Assembly: GCA_933228895.1 (NCBI GenBank)
Contig: OW121846.1
Span: 21,581,088-21,645,087 of the forward strand
Source: Platycnemis pennipes
Lineage: Eukaryota; Arthropoda; Insecta; Odonata; Platycnemididae
DNA length: 64,000 nt
Reading direction: 5' to 3'
Notes under the pieces: model-generated
Databases searched by the model: none
The model's input: only the letters and a program-made list of their open reading frames with translations
Told to the model about the DNA's origin: nothing
Part shown: one piece after another, positions 19,723 through 31,637 of the stretch
How the letters are laid out: each line of letters starts with the position of its first letter
Numbering within the stretch: position 1 is the first letter of the stretch
Made by a program: the position numbers and the translations under genes

Positions 19723-20947
19723 ATGGATTATGAACTCCAAAACCCTCAATTGACTGAGGAAACAAGTAAAAGCAAAAAGTTAAGAGTAGACGACAATAAT
19801 ATGAAGATAAGAGACTACCAAGCAATAGAAAACCCGAAATTCATAGTTATTAACAGCATTGAGGAAGGATCCTTAAAAAAGATATCACCATTCCTACTTG
19901 CAAAAATACTTCAGGGACTGGTTGGAGATGTAGCTAACGTAGTGCGACTTCGATCAGGATCCGTTCTGATCGAAGTTAGAAACGAAAAGCAATCAAAGAA
20001 GCTTCTAGAAATATCTAAATTCCACGATGTACCTGTTAAGGCCGAACCACACAAGTCCCTAAACACTTGTGAGGGAGTAATCACATCTTGGGACTTAGCC
20101 AATTGCACCGCAGCAGAAATTGTAGATGGATTTAGCGACCAGAAGGTGATAGCAGCTCGCCGCCTCAAGACGAGGAGAAGCGGAGAACTAAAAGACACCA
20201 ATAGTGTCGTACTTACATTCGTTGTTCCTACGCTTCCGAAACATGTCTATTGTTGCTATCGCTCGATCGAGGTCGGACCTTTCATCCCACGCCCAACTCG
20301 CATGCTACCGATGCCATAGGTATGGACATACATCCACCTCATGTAAAGGGGAGGAACTCTGTGGTAGATGCTCCCTAAGAAAACATGAAGGAGAATGTGC
20401 TGAGGATGCTAAGTGCGTGAACTGTAAAGACAGCCATCCATCCTGGTCGGCATCCTGCCCAATCTTTAAGGAGGAAAAAGCGATTCAAGAAATTAAAGTC
20501 ACGAAACGGATTACTTACGGAGAGGCCAGGAAGGAATACAGGGCTACACACCCGGTATTCTCCGGCACCTCATATGCTAAAGTAACAGCTGCTCCTGTCA
20601 CAACCCAAGAAATAGGAATACAGACTCACCTCCCATCTGTGTGTGGACCCTGCAAGGGCGTGTTCACATCATTCAAAACTAAAGCAACAAAGAAAAATGG
20701 TACTAATGCCTCTGACCCGCATGCATCAGAGACTGATAATTCAAGCGAGTGTACTGCTGCATCTAGAAAGACAAGACCTTTAAACAATGATGACAAAACC
20801 CGCGGGCTAGGAGACGAAGACGACATGGTGTCTGATGATACCATGGATGTTGAGACCCTCGAACTGGCCGCGAAATACAAATGCTTGAGAAATACGAAAA
20901 CGAAATCGAAAATTAAACCGAAAGGGAAGTTTTCCCTTCGACGGTAA
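19723..20947 (+). pseudogene. I-like C ORF1, one frameshift
   Basis: Starts at ATG 19723 (MDYELQNPQ) after about 400 nt of UTR. The first frame (19723-20319) carries the conserved N-terminal domain (KKISPFLLAKIL, NTCEGVITSWDL, AARRLKTRRSGE). A 1-nt shift near 20295-20310, just before the first zinc knuckle, moves it to the frame ending at 20947. That frame has CYRCHRYGHTSTSC, CGRCSLRKHEGEC and CVNCKDSHPSWSASC and a charged, low-complexity tail. Its role is RNA binding, as for ORF1 of A. Only 5 nt separate it from ORF2. Confidence 0.88.
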
Positions 20948-20952
20948 CAGCA

Positions 20953-23900
20953 ATGGCTGCCAAAATAATATCGTGGAATTGCAATGGGTATCGCACTCAC
21001 TCTCCCGAGATACAACTTCTTCTACGCTCTGAAAACGCTGATATAATGTGCGTGCAGGAGACACACCTCCGCCCTGAACACTAGTTTCATATCTCTGGGC
21101 ACGAAATATTTCGAAAAGACTTTCTTGGAGGTATGAGAGCATGCGGTGGAGTGGATATGGCAGTTCGTTGTGCAATCCACACGGAAGAAGTAGCTCTCAC
21201 GACAAACCTCCAGGCCAATGCCGTTCGTTTAGGGCTGGTAGGAGGTTTAACCATCGGTAACTTGTATCTGCCCCCTGAGGCGAATATCCAACCCAATGAG
21301 ATTACCGACATAATACATCAACTCCCTCCACCCTTTATATTGCTTGGAGATTTCAATGCCCACAGCACCACTTGGGGATCCGCCGTATCAAACCGACGTG
21401 GACGGATGCTGGAAAACGTTATAGACCAAGAAAATCTATACTTGCTGAATACTGGAGAATACACGCATCTATCCTCTGCAACTGGAAATTTCTCATGTAT
21501 AGATCTAGCCTTATGCTCTCCAGGAATAGCGCCTCACTTAACCTGGGAGGTAGTATCAGACTCACATGGCAGCGATCACTTCCCCATTGCAATTACAATT
21601 CTGAATGCTATGCTGACTGAATCGCGACCATAGAAATGGTGTTTGAATCGAGCTGATTGGAGTTCTTTTCGCGGGAACCTGTTTTTTCCCAGACCTATGT
21701 CACTAAACGTTAATGCAATCGTGCAAGACATCTCGGAAGGATTATTCAATGCTGCATCCATTGCCATTCCTCGAACATCAGGAAACATTAAGCGTATCCC
21801 AGTTCCGTGGTGGAATGAGGACTGTAAGAAAACAATTAGAGGAAGACGTCGTGCGCTCCGAAAATTTAGCAAACGACCAACGCAATCAAACCTTGAAAAT
21901 TACCGCATTCTGCGAGCGAAGTGCCGGCGCTTTATTCTTGAGGCAAAACGGACATCCTGGCAGCAATTTGTAAGATCAGTCAACAGCCGCACTCCCACCG
22001 CGGCAGTTTGGGAAAAAATCCGCAGACTATCGGGAAGGAACGCTCACTCTCCTATCCCTGGGATTATAGATAATGGATCCCTATTGACGGATGAAGAGTC
22101 GATAGCAAATTGTATTGGTAAATCACTCTCTATCGGTTTCAGCTCCAGTAACTATGACGATATTTTTTTGCGCCGAAAGATCAAGATTGAGAACATCCCC
22201 ATTGACCGGACTTCGAACAACAGCGAGTATTATAATACCCCGTTCTCGTGGTGGGAATTTTCATCTGCATTGGCAGACTCCCGATGTACAGCACCTGGCC
22301 CCGACTATATTACCATCGATATGCTCTCCAATCTAAAGACGGAAGATAAGTCATACATCCTCGAATTATTCAACACCATCTGGGTAACAGATTCCTTCCC
22401 GACTGAATGGCGAAGAGCGCACATAGTTCCCATTTTAAAACCTGGGAAAAAGAAAACAGAATGTGGAAGCTATCGCCCAATTGCCCTGACTAGCTCCGTC
22501 TGGAGCTCCGTAATGGAAAGGATGGTCAACAAACGGCTTCAATACCACCTTGAGAAAAATCACCTCCTGTCGGAACACCAGTGTGGATTCCGAAGAGGGC
22601 ACTCTACCATAGACCATCTTATAACGTTAGAAAATGCCATCCATGAGAGTTTTATTGAAAAACGTCATCTCGTGGCAGTTTTCTTCGACCTCGAGAAAGC
22701 CTATGACCTTACCTGGCGACAGCACATTCTACGGCAAATACACGAATGGGGCATCCGTGGTCATTTAGCCATATTCATAAAAAACTTCTTAACTGATCGG
22801 TCCTTTCAAGTTAGAGTCGGTTCAACGTACTCATCAGAGTATCCTCAAGAATATGGTGTACCACAAGGGAGTGTCCTAAGTGTAACCCTCTTCTCCATAG
22901 CAATAAATTCTTTGGCCTCTTGCATACAATCACCAGTACGATCACTGCTATACGTGGATGACCTAGCAATATATTACTCATCATCATCTTTAGGGGTAGC
23001 TGAGCGACAACTTCAATTAGCAATAAATAGGCTTGATAACTGGTGCCGGGACCATGGTTTCCGTTTTTCGCCTCAAAAGACTGTGTGCGTAGACTTCACG
23101 AGAAAACGTGGACTCACCAGAGACGTTTCTCTACAACTTCGAGGTTTACAAATCCGCGCAGTTGGGGAAGTGAAGTTTCTTGGAATAATTTTTGACAAGA
23201 AACTTAACTGGAAAGCCCATATTTCTTACCTTCGACAGAGGTGTATGCAGCCGATTAACCTCCTTCGATCGCTGACTGGAAGATCATGGGGAGGCGATCG
23301 AGCGACCTTGTTACGACTCTACAGGGCTTTGGTGCGATCACGACTTGACTATGGATGCACTGTCTACAACTCAGCAAAGCAGTCTTATATTAAATGTCTG
23401 GACACAGTGCACCATCAAGGCATTCGATTAGCTTTAGGAGCTTTCCGTACTAGCCCGGTAGTCAGCATGTACGCAGAAGCTATGGAACCTCCCCTAGAGC
23501 TCCGCCGACAGCACCTGACGACCACAGTTTCTACTCGCATACTTTCTGTTAGAGGGTGCCCTGCCTATTCAGCCCTAACTTCGAAACCAATAGACCTAAG
23601 ATTTGAGGCTCGGCCCAAGAGCAGTCGACCCCTTAGGATACGCCTGAAGGATATTGCCGCCAATAACTCATTTGACCTGTCCTCCATCCAAATAATAGAG
23701 ACAAACAAAACACCCCCTTGGACACTCCCAAGACCCAGGTTAAACCTTAAGCTCAGACAATTCTTAAAACAAGGGACCCAACCTGAGCTTTATAAACAGG
23801 CATTTTTAGAATTAAAAAGTTCCTATCATAACTATAATTTCCTCTACACCGACGGGTCAAAAACTAAGGACGGAGTAGGATGTGCTGTAGTGGAGGATGG

Positions 23901-24648
23901 TATCCCCATCTGCACAGCCCGCCTCCCTCTTTCAGCAAGTATCTTTACTGCCGAGGTTCTAGCGATAAACTTGGCGCTGAAAAACATTCTAAACCAGAAC
24001 TACCAATTTTTTGCAATCTGCAGTGACTCGTTAAGCACCCTTCAGTCATTGGATAAGATGTACCAAGTCCATCCCCTACTACTGGAATTCCAACGTCTAC
24101 TCTACGAGGCATTCCATATAGGAAAATCGATCGTTTTCTTGTGGATTCCCTCTCACGTGGGTATCCGAGGAAACGAATTTGCAGACACCGCTGCGAAAGC
24201 TGCGGCTCACTCTGGGATACAGCAAAGCCAAATCTTGCCACCAACGGATATGATTGCGCTAATCCGTGCCTCCTTCCGCCAAAAATTCAAAAAGCTGTGG
24301 GACCACGTCCAGAATAACAAGCTGAAGGAAATACGAAAGAACTTGGAGTACTGGGGGAGCAGTAATGAACGATGTCGCCAGGAGGAGGTTAAAATTGCAA
24401 GACTACGCATAGGCCACACGAGGCTTACCCATAACTATATCCTCCGTAAGGAGAACCCTCCTATGTGTGAGCCTTGTGGCGCAACCTTATCAGTAAAGCA
24501 TATACTGGTCGAGTGCGACAAATTCACTCAGATAAGGAGAACTTTTAATATCCCGGAACAGATTGACCTAGCCTTAGGGAATGACCCGCATATGATCGAC
24601 AGAGTTTTAAATTTTTTAAAACATATTGACATTTTTAATAAATTATGA
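20953..24648 (+). pseudogene. I-like C ORF2, two in-frame TAG codons
   Basis: One frame of 1,231 codons from ATG 20953 (MAAKIISWNCNG), closed only by TAG at 21082-21084 and 21631-21633. The endonuclease has SWNCNG, CVQETHL, LLGDFNAHSTTWG and GSDHFPI. The RT has FFDLEKAYDLTW, YGVPQGSVLS and YVDDLAIYY (about 22950). RNase H has LYTDGSKTKD, FTAEVLAINLAL, CSDSLSTLQSL and HVGIRGNEFADTAA. The C-terminal knuckle is CEPCGATLSVKHILVEC. All catalytic residues survive, so inactivation by the two stops may be recent. Confidence 0.9.
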
Positions 24649-24825
24649 CTGTAAATGTATTTATAACTTTTAATCCTAAATGAATAGCTCATACCTTGCT
24701 GTTATCCGCATAGTGAAAAGCGATAATTTTAATCTTTTATTTATTGTTAGCTAAAATTACTCAGTGTTCAGGCGCTAATAACAACAATGTTGACGCGCCT
24801 CAAACAAAACAACCAACAACCAACC
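24649..24825 (+). other. I-like C 3' UTR and CAAC tail
   Basis: 177 nt, AT-rich, then 'gttgacgcgcctcaaac' and tandem CAAC/CCAA units before the target duplication. The tail type resembles the SINE tail at about 8708-8721. Confidence 0.75.
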
Positions 24826-25635
24826 AAGAAATTATGCAATAATTGCTGTGAACTGTTCTTTTAAGAGGCGAAATAGTCAATTTTAGTAGATAAATAGTGG
24901 TAAAAATTATTTTAGTTTGAAGAATTTCGTATTTGAGAAAACGCCTCTTAGCACGATTTTTTTGCTCAGAAAGTTGGCAATAAATACGGTAAACGTTTCT
25001 AAGAAGAGGTGAAAGATTCAATTTTATTTGAAAAACAGATGCAAAAATGAATTAAGGTAGAATAATTTCCTTTTTGAGAGAAAAATCTATTAGCAGGATT
25101 TTTTATTTTGCTAAGAAAGTTGGCAATAAATGCTTTGAACTCTTCTGAGAATTAGCAAATGAGTCAATTTTAGTTGAAAAACAGCGGTAAAAATTAAATT
25201 AGTAGGAAGAATTTCATTTTCAAGAGAACGACTCATAGCTGGACTTTATTATTTCGCTATGACATTTTGCAATAATGGGGGAGAACTTTACTGAGAAGAG
25301 GCGAAATAATAAAGTATTGTTGAAAAACAGCGGTAAAAAAATTTAGTTTGAAGAATTTCATAATTGGGAGTACTCCTCTTAGCAGGATTCTCTTTATTTT
25401 GCTTAGAAATTTTGCAATAATTGCCCCGGACTATTCTGAGAAGAGGGAAAGGAGTCATTTTTGTTGAAAAACGGCGGTAGATTTGTTAGAAAATACTTTT
25501 TGAGAGAACGCCTGTTAGCCGGTTTTTTATTTTGCTAAGAAAATCTGCAATAAATGCGGTGAACTGTTCTGAGAAATGGCGAAAGAGTCAATTTTAATTT
25601 AACACAGAGAATTTATCTGAGAATTGGCGTAAGAG
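24826..25635 (+). repeat. Satellite array, about 145-bp monomers
   Basis: About 5-6 monomers, same orientation. Contains one shortened unit near 25600-25635 (tttaacacagagaatttatctgag joins two half monomers), which ends with 'ttggcgtaagag'. The satellite resumes in the matching phase at about 44665 (agttgtaaaacagcg), beyond the piggyBac-like insertion. Confidence 0.88.
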
Positions 25636-26265
25636 TTTTCGAAAATTTATTTCCTTTCTCTGAGCATATATAAGCGATTTAATATACATAGAGCCTGTGT
25701 ATATTGACATCAATCCACGCATATGAAAAAAGATGAATTGGAAGCGTTGTGTTCCTCATGGCTTGAAAAAACTTACTCGGGTCACGGCATTTCCAGCTCC
25801 CGGCGCGCGTCTCCGGCTCCGGACGCGCGTACGAAAAATCAAATGTAATTTTCGGCGTCGCAAACGACTTTTCAATTTGATTTCAGATCTACCTTTAGAA
25901 AGCTTCAACAATTGATTTAATATGACTCACTTGACAGGATCTTTCGTAAAACGCTAGATATTTACTACTTAATATGAAATATAGCGTGAAAATAGCGTCC
26001 GCCATTTTGTTGCGTAACATAACCTAAATTTACGAAAAAAAATCCCAAAGTTAAGCACATGAAATTAAAAGAGTTGTTTTAAAAGACCTAATAGTTTTTC
26101 ATCCGATGAAATTCCTCCCACAGCGTCACCCACAACTTAAACAGGAAGATTTTCGGAGAAAACTAAAGTCGGGTGTAATTTTGGAATTTTGGTTCTGTTT
26201 GAGCCCCTGTATCTCGGTTAAGGCAACAAAACATGGCCAATGACATGTCATTCCTTGATTGCCAA
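25636..26265. other. Region 3' of piggyBac-like transposase, nothing else recognised
   Basis: 630 nt of AT-rich sequence with a small GC-rich inverted motif around 25800-25835 (ggcgcgcgtctccgg/ccggacgcgcgt). No gene, LTR or terminal repeat was recognised. Confidence 0.4.
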
Positions 26266-27605
26266 TCAATTGTGAGTATTTGTACCAAATTTCATGATTC
26301 TATCTCCAAAAAAGCCATTTTGTAATTTTGTCCAAAGAATTTCGATTTCAGCCCACTGTGCGCCGGTTCTCTCGCGCCTTATGGTGGGTTTAGATTTGGA
26401 TAGTGTCGGCCTGTGAGTCTTCCAGGTGTTTGTATTTTGGATCTTTTTTCTCTGATCGTTGACTCTTTCTCTGCTGTGGCTTTGCCATATTTCATTTCCC
26501 ATTTTGAGGAACAGGTCCTCAATAAGTTTCATCCAGATTTCGAGATGTGATAAACCACCCCCTTGTTTTTTGTATATAACAAATGATTTGAATACTGTTA
26601 TATGTAATAAGTGCCGGAAAATCTTTTGATAATATTTTTAGTCTCTTTGTACGTTACTATGCACTGATCAGACATATCCACTCCTCCCATTGCGTCGTTG
26701 TAATCAACGCAAGCGTGGGGTTTTCATTTTGTTCCTTCTCCTCTACTTGGGACATCTACCATAGAGGTATCATGCAAAGAACTCAAGATGCACACACCCC
26801 TTTTGTCCCGCCACTTTATTGCCATCAATTTCCCTCGATAGGCTGCAATTACTTCATCTTTTTTCAGCACCATTTGCATAAAATCTTTAGGGACACTTTT
26901 CCTGTTGTTTCCCACTGTTCCAATTGCATCAGTCTCAGATTTTATAAAAAAATCAAAACTTTCAGGGCTACTGAAGTAATTATTTATTCCTATTGTACCT
27001 ATGCCCTTGCGAAAGCAAATCTTGAGCGAGAGTGAGTACTAAATTGGAAGGTCTTGTAAAACCTGAAACGCCAATGCCTTTCACTGTTTCAGCGAGTTCG
27101 GTGTCCCTTCCCGTATACACAAGTATGTTGCACACATACCCGGTTTTGGAGTCACACAATTTAAAGGATTGCGTGCCAAATCTTGACCGTTTCTTTGGAA
27201 TGTATACATTTCGAACTGGCGACCTTTCCACAGCAATAAACTTTCGTCAACAGATAGCAGCCCCTCAGGAGTGTAACTTTCCTTAAATTTTTAGACCAAA
27301 TTGTCCATGATAGGTTTTATTTTATAAAGTTTTGGGGAAACTTGAGCATCGGACTGGTATTTCTCATTGTTGCCAAAGTACAAAAACTTCAGCAGCAAAC
27401 AAATCTTTTCTCTGTAATAATTTCATAAAATATAGGCGTAGCCAATAATCTATTGCGAGAAAAATAATGCCCTAATTTCGGCTTTTGTATTATTCCCTGC
27501 AAAAGAAGAATGCCAAAAAATAATTTCGCTTTGCTCCACTGCCTTCCGTCTTACTGCGGGTTCATCTCTACTTTGACAAGCTACTCCTTCGGCAGACACC
27601 AAAAT
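26266..27605 (-). pseudogene. piggyBac-like transposase, main part
   Basis: DDE transposase of the piggyBac family (DDE_Tnp_1_7). On minus, across several frames: a segment with VDESLLLWKGR (first catalytic Asp) near 27240, YIPKKRSRFG and LCDSKTGYVCNILVYTG (27231-26980), GNNRKSVPKDF and IKWRDKRGVCILSSLHD (26915-26724), then the signature YNDAMGGVDMSDQ near 26680, and a C-terminal part at 26532-26266. Multiple stops and frameshifts. No intact Cys-rich RING-like C-terminal domain was seen. It would cut and paste at TTAA sites; this copy is dead. Confidence 0.8.
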
Positions 27606-27616
27606 CTCTTCCTCAT

Positions 27617-27797
27617 AGTAGTAGTAGAGTTAGTATTTAGGGTGCGTCGACAGCATGGTCATTTTGCACCACTGCTTTTCGGCTATATAACATATTAATT
27701 TTGAAGCCGTAGACATTACATTACCTGAAATCAGGCATGGAGCTTATTCTACGATTTGTCAGCGCATAAAATCATTTAATATCGTTAAAGACTGTAT
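27617..27797 (-). other. I-like B 3' UTR and CTA tail
   Basis: On minus: gtggtgcaaaatgacc, gtcgacgcaccctaaa and a CTA-unit tail. Same conserved block as A (about 15318) and the SINE (about 8672). Confidence 0.78.
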
Positions 27798-30732
27798 TTA
27801 TAACTTATTAAAAAGCCCAGTTTCCTTTAAAAATAAAATTGCACGGTCGATAGCATCTATTTCGTCACCTAGAATGGACCCTAAATCACCCGTAATGTTC
27901 AGTCGGTTACGTACGTCCCGGTATCTGTCACACTCCGTCAGGATATGCCGAATTCCGAGAGGACAGTCGCAGTCATCACACCGAGGTGGCAATTTCTCTT
28001 CTGTGAAGAGAAAGGAGTGGGTCATAGGGCTGTGCCCTATCCTCATCCGGGTGATGACGACTTCCTCTCGGCGGCTCCTCCTGACGGAAGTGGGCCACGC
28101 TGACGTCACCGGTTTAACTGTGCGCAGTTTGTTGTTTGTAATGTTTCTCCACGACTCCCTCCACTGTTGAAGAACTGAGCTCTTGAGTGAGGCTCGTAGA
28201 TCTTCACAAGATACCAGCGTCGACTTAAGATCGTCAAGATTGAGAGCGTGTTTTGCGGCAGAATCGGCTGACTCATTTCCGGCAATTCCCACATGTCCAG
28301 GAATCCAAAGAAAGCAGACAGTGGTTCCCTTCCTGTGAAGGGAAAGCAGCGAGGAGTGAATATCCTGGACAATAGGGTGCAAAGGAGAAAAGCCGGAAAT
28401 GGATTTTAGGGCGCTCATGGAGTCTGAGCAGACCACAAAGGAGCCACCGTTCACATTTATCCCATCAAGAGCCGTTTTAATGCCTAACAGTTCCGCTGTG
28501 TAAATACTACACAGCGGGCTGAGTTTTGCTTTCATGACTCCATGGTGGGATGATACAACCGCACAGGCACAAGCTGTATCCGTCTTCGAGCCGTCTGTAA
28601 ACACGGAAACTAATTCTGGATGTTGGCTAAGGAACATTAAGAATTGTTGCTGGTACTCTTCAGCGGTGGTAAAAGCCTTTTGTCGGTTGTAAAGGGACAT
28701 TTTTATGTCGGGAGCGGGAGTAAACCATGGCGGGTGACTAGAATGCCTGATGGGGTACATTTCTGGTAATAGAATACCTCGTTCACGAATTAAATTGTGG
28801 AAACGTACACTTACAGGCCGAGTGGCTTTTGTCCTGCGATTAAAAAGTTCTAAAAAGCGAGGTTTAAAAACAAGGTTAAAACATGGGTGCATCCTCATCG
28901 TTAAAATTTTTGCGGCATAGTTGCACATGAGCAGCAACCTTCGGTGGCATAATGGCGGCTCTCCTGCATCCGCGTAGACACTGACGACAGGACTTGTCCG
29001 GAAAGCACCCGTGCAAAGCCGGAGCCCTGCGTTGTGTACACTGTTCAGAGGTCGTAAGTAGGACTCCCGAGTGGATGAGTACACGAAGGATCCGTAGTCC
29101 AATTTGGACCGCACCAATGACCGGTATAGTAAAAGGAGTGTGGTGCGGTCTGTTCCCCACGATACGTTGCTTAAAAACTTAAAAAAAAATATTTAAGGAC
29201 CTAAAACAATTGTTCCTTAAAACTTGAATATGTTCCCGCCAGTTTAGACGGGAATCGAAGATCATTCCCAAAAATCTGACCGACTGAGCGTAGTTAAGAT
29301 CTCTGCCACCTAAGCGCAGTGGTAACGGAATATGCACTCCCCTTAGCCGGTGAAAATGGACACACACAGTTTTCACCGGAGAAAAAACAAAGCCATTTCT
29401 TTGTGTCCACCTGTGTAAACTGTTTAATGTCAGTTGGATCTGTCTGGAGGCAGTGAGAAGTTTGGATGACCGGCAGAAAATCGCCAGGTCATCGACAAAC
29501 AAGGATCCAATTACAGGGGTTTTTATGCAGTCAACTATATCATTTATTGCGATGGCGAAAAGTGTTACGCTAAGTACTGAGCCTTGAAGAATGCCGTTGT
29601 ATTGTCTGTAAAAATCTGAGAGATGTTGGCCTATTTTTACTCTAAATACTCGATTCACTAAGAAATTACTGATAAAAGTCGGCAGATTGCCCCTAAAACC
29701 CCATTCATGCAGCGTGCTTAAAATCTTCCGCCGCCAGACACGATCGTAGGCCTTCTCCAAATCGAAGAACACTCCGATCGCGTGCTGGCGGAGGAGAAAT
29801 GCTCCCTGGATGAAATTGTCAATTCCAACTATGTGGTCGATAGTTGAACGGCCCCGACGAAAACCGCACTGGATAGTGGAAAGAAGGTCTCGGCGCTCCA
29901 ACCACCAAACGAGCCGCCGGTTCACCATCCTTTCCATTATTTTGCAAAGGCAGCTGGTGAGGGATATGGGTCTATAGTTGTTTGGGTCACCTCTATCTTT
30001 GCCCTGTTTTGGGATGGGAACCACGGCACTCTCCCTCCAGGTTGATGGAAAGGCACCTTCAATCCAAAGCTGATTGAAAGTGTGGAGGACTTCCAACAAT
30101 GCCTTCTCCGGAATATTACGGAGAAAGGCATTGTGGACCTCGTCAAGACCCGGAGATGTATTGCCTGTGTCGGCATGTGGCGGACTTTAATTCCCACAAA
30201 GAGAAAGGAAGGTTATAGTCGGCCACATGTCTCGTCTCTTTGAAGTTTATCGGAATTAAATCGCAGCGGTCTTTAAAGGACAGAAAATTCCTACCGCATG
30301 CGTCATCGCTGCTCATTCTAGATATAAACTGGCCGAACGCCTTTCCGATGTTATGTGGTGACGTCATAACTTCATCTCTGATTTTAAGAAAAGTGACACC
30401 TAGCTGCTGGTGGTTACCCGACAGACTCCTTACCTTGCGCCATACCTGAGCAATTGGTGTCCTACAGTTAACACCGGAGACGAATTTCACCCGAGAAGCT
30501 CTTTTTGCATCCCTCACAACCTGTCGAGCTCTAGCTCTCAGTCGTCGGAAGGAGGCTAAATTTCTTTCTGTTGGGTATTTATTAAATATTCGAAACGCTT
30601 TTTTACGCTGGCGAATAGCTTTCGCGCAGTCATCGTTCCACCACGGCACCGCAGGCCTTGTAATTATACGGCGAGACCGTGGTACGCTGCTGTCTGCCAC
30701 TTCGATGATGGTTGCAGTCAGGTTATCAATAT
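27798..30732 (-). pseudogene. I-like B ORF2, RT and RNase H part
   Basis: Continues ORF2 after the BEL 2 insertion, from 30732 down. Three open stretches: 30700-30143 (RT leader, VPRSRRI and AVPWWNDDC), 30099-29179 (RT with FFDLEKAYDRVWR, QGSVLS and FVDDLAIFC) and 29117-27798 (thumb, RNase H with VFTDGSKTD, YTAELLGIKTAL, CSDSMSALKS and HVGIAGNESADSAA, and the knuckle CDDCDCPLGIRHILTEC). Frame changes lie near 30170-30100 and at an A/T-run near 29170. In motif B the usual GVPQGS reads GILQGS. Catalytic residues otherwise persist. Confidence 0.9.
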
Positions 30733-31087
30733 TGTTTCGTAATTTTCGTACTTTTTAGTTCAGATAACTGCCACTGGAGGGCGTATTTGTCATGACTGTG
30801 CGCGAGACGCTCTCGTTTTTTTTGGTGTGTGTGTGCGCGTAAGCCCCCCAGACCAGTCGTCGGCAGCTCTCCCATGTGAAAGTGAAACCTAGTGCATAGT
30901 GACCATCAACTGCCCCCCTCTCCCCCATTCCCGTGTGAGTGCCAAGGACACGGACTGGAAGCTAAGTTTTGTTCTTTTGTCACAATTTATTACTTTTGTA
31001 TATTAATGGAAATATATATTTATGTCAAAGAATTCCTCGGTCCTTCGGGTAAATTCATTTGTTTAATAGAATTTTCACTACGCGACA
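30733..31087 (+). repeat. BEL 2 5' LTR
   Basis: 355 bp. Contains a GT-microsatellite after a T-run and, near its 3' end (31039-31049), GGTCCTTCGGG, the core of the downstream primer-site motif. Differs from the 3' LTR by run-length changes and one visible substitution (cacta/cgcta). Confidence 0.93.
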
Positions 31088-31093
31088 TTTGTT

Positions 31094-31111
31094 TGGTCCT
31101 TCGGGCCGGAT
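31094..31111 (+). promoter_or_regulatory. BEL 2 primer-binding-site candidate
   Basis: TGGTCCTTCGGGCCGGAT, 6 nt after the LTR end, identical to the BEL 1 motif at 4180-4197. tRNA partner not identified. Confidence 0.6.
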
Positions 31112-31637
31112 AGATATTAATGTCTCGCCATTTGTTGAACGCCCTTACTTAGAAGTTGAACTCAAGTGCTATGGTTTCAGTGTTTCTATTTTTTTTATGT
31201 TCATAGAAATGTTTTTCAGGGTCATTTGATGCATTTTGCTTATTAGAAGTGCATCTTGTTCTTATGTTCCATATGCCTATTATGTTATTTCAATGCATTG
31301 CTCTTGTATTTTGTGAAACTCCTCTTTTGTTCTGCCATTATTTCTTTGCTAAAAGTGTTATATATTGTAATTTCACGCATTCCGGTGGCAGTTAGTTGGG
31401 GCGTTATTTCTCTCTCGCTCTCGCATTGAGTAATCCGTAGCGCTTTTCGACCCTGTCAGCCCTCTCACTTCCCCTCTGACTCCCCTCTCATCCCTCAACT
31501 CCTCCTCTTGCGTTCGTACGTACTCATCGCTCGCCGCCCGAAGTTCGAGCTGCGCATTCACCACGGGCAACGGCTACTCACCCCCACTCCACGGATACGG
31601 TACCTCTACGAACAGCTGATTTTGGACGCCCATCGCA
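31112..31637 (+). other. BEL 2 leader
   Basis: About 525 nt between the primer site and the gag ATG, T-rich then CT-rich (31390-31580). No coding function seen; much longer than the leader of BEL 1. Confidence 0.55.

Larger units (their letters stand above)
19318..24825 (+). mobile_element. I-like non-LTR retrotransposon C, full length, inactivated
   Basis: 5,508 bp with a perfect 12-bp target duplication (aagaaattatgc at 19306-19317 and 24826-24837) inside a satellite monomer. The layout is the same as in A (GC-rich 5' UTR, CCHC ORF1, EN-RT-RNase H ORF2, CAAC-type tail), but the sequence is clearly diverged, so it is a different subfamily. Lesions: one frameshift in ORF1 and two TAG codons in ORF2. 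Confidence 0.92.

Noticed and set aside
25733..25915. A small basic protein at the left piggyBac flank
   Set aside because: 60 codons with Arg/Lys bias arising from a GC-rich inverted motif; no supporting context.
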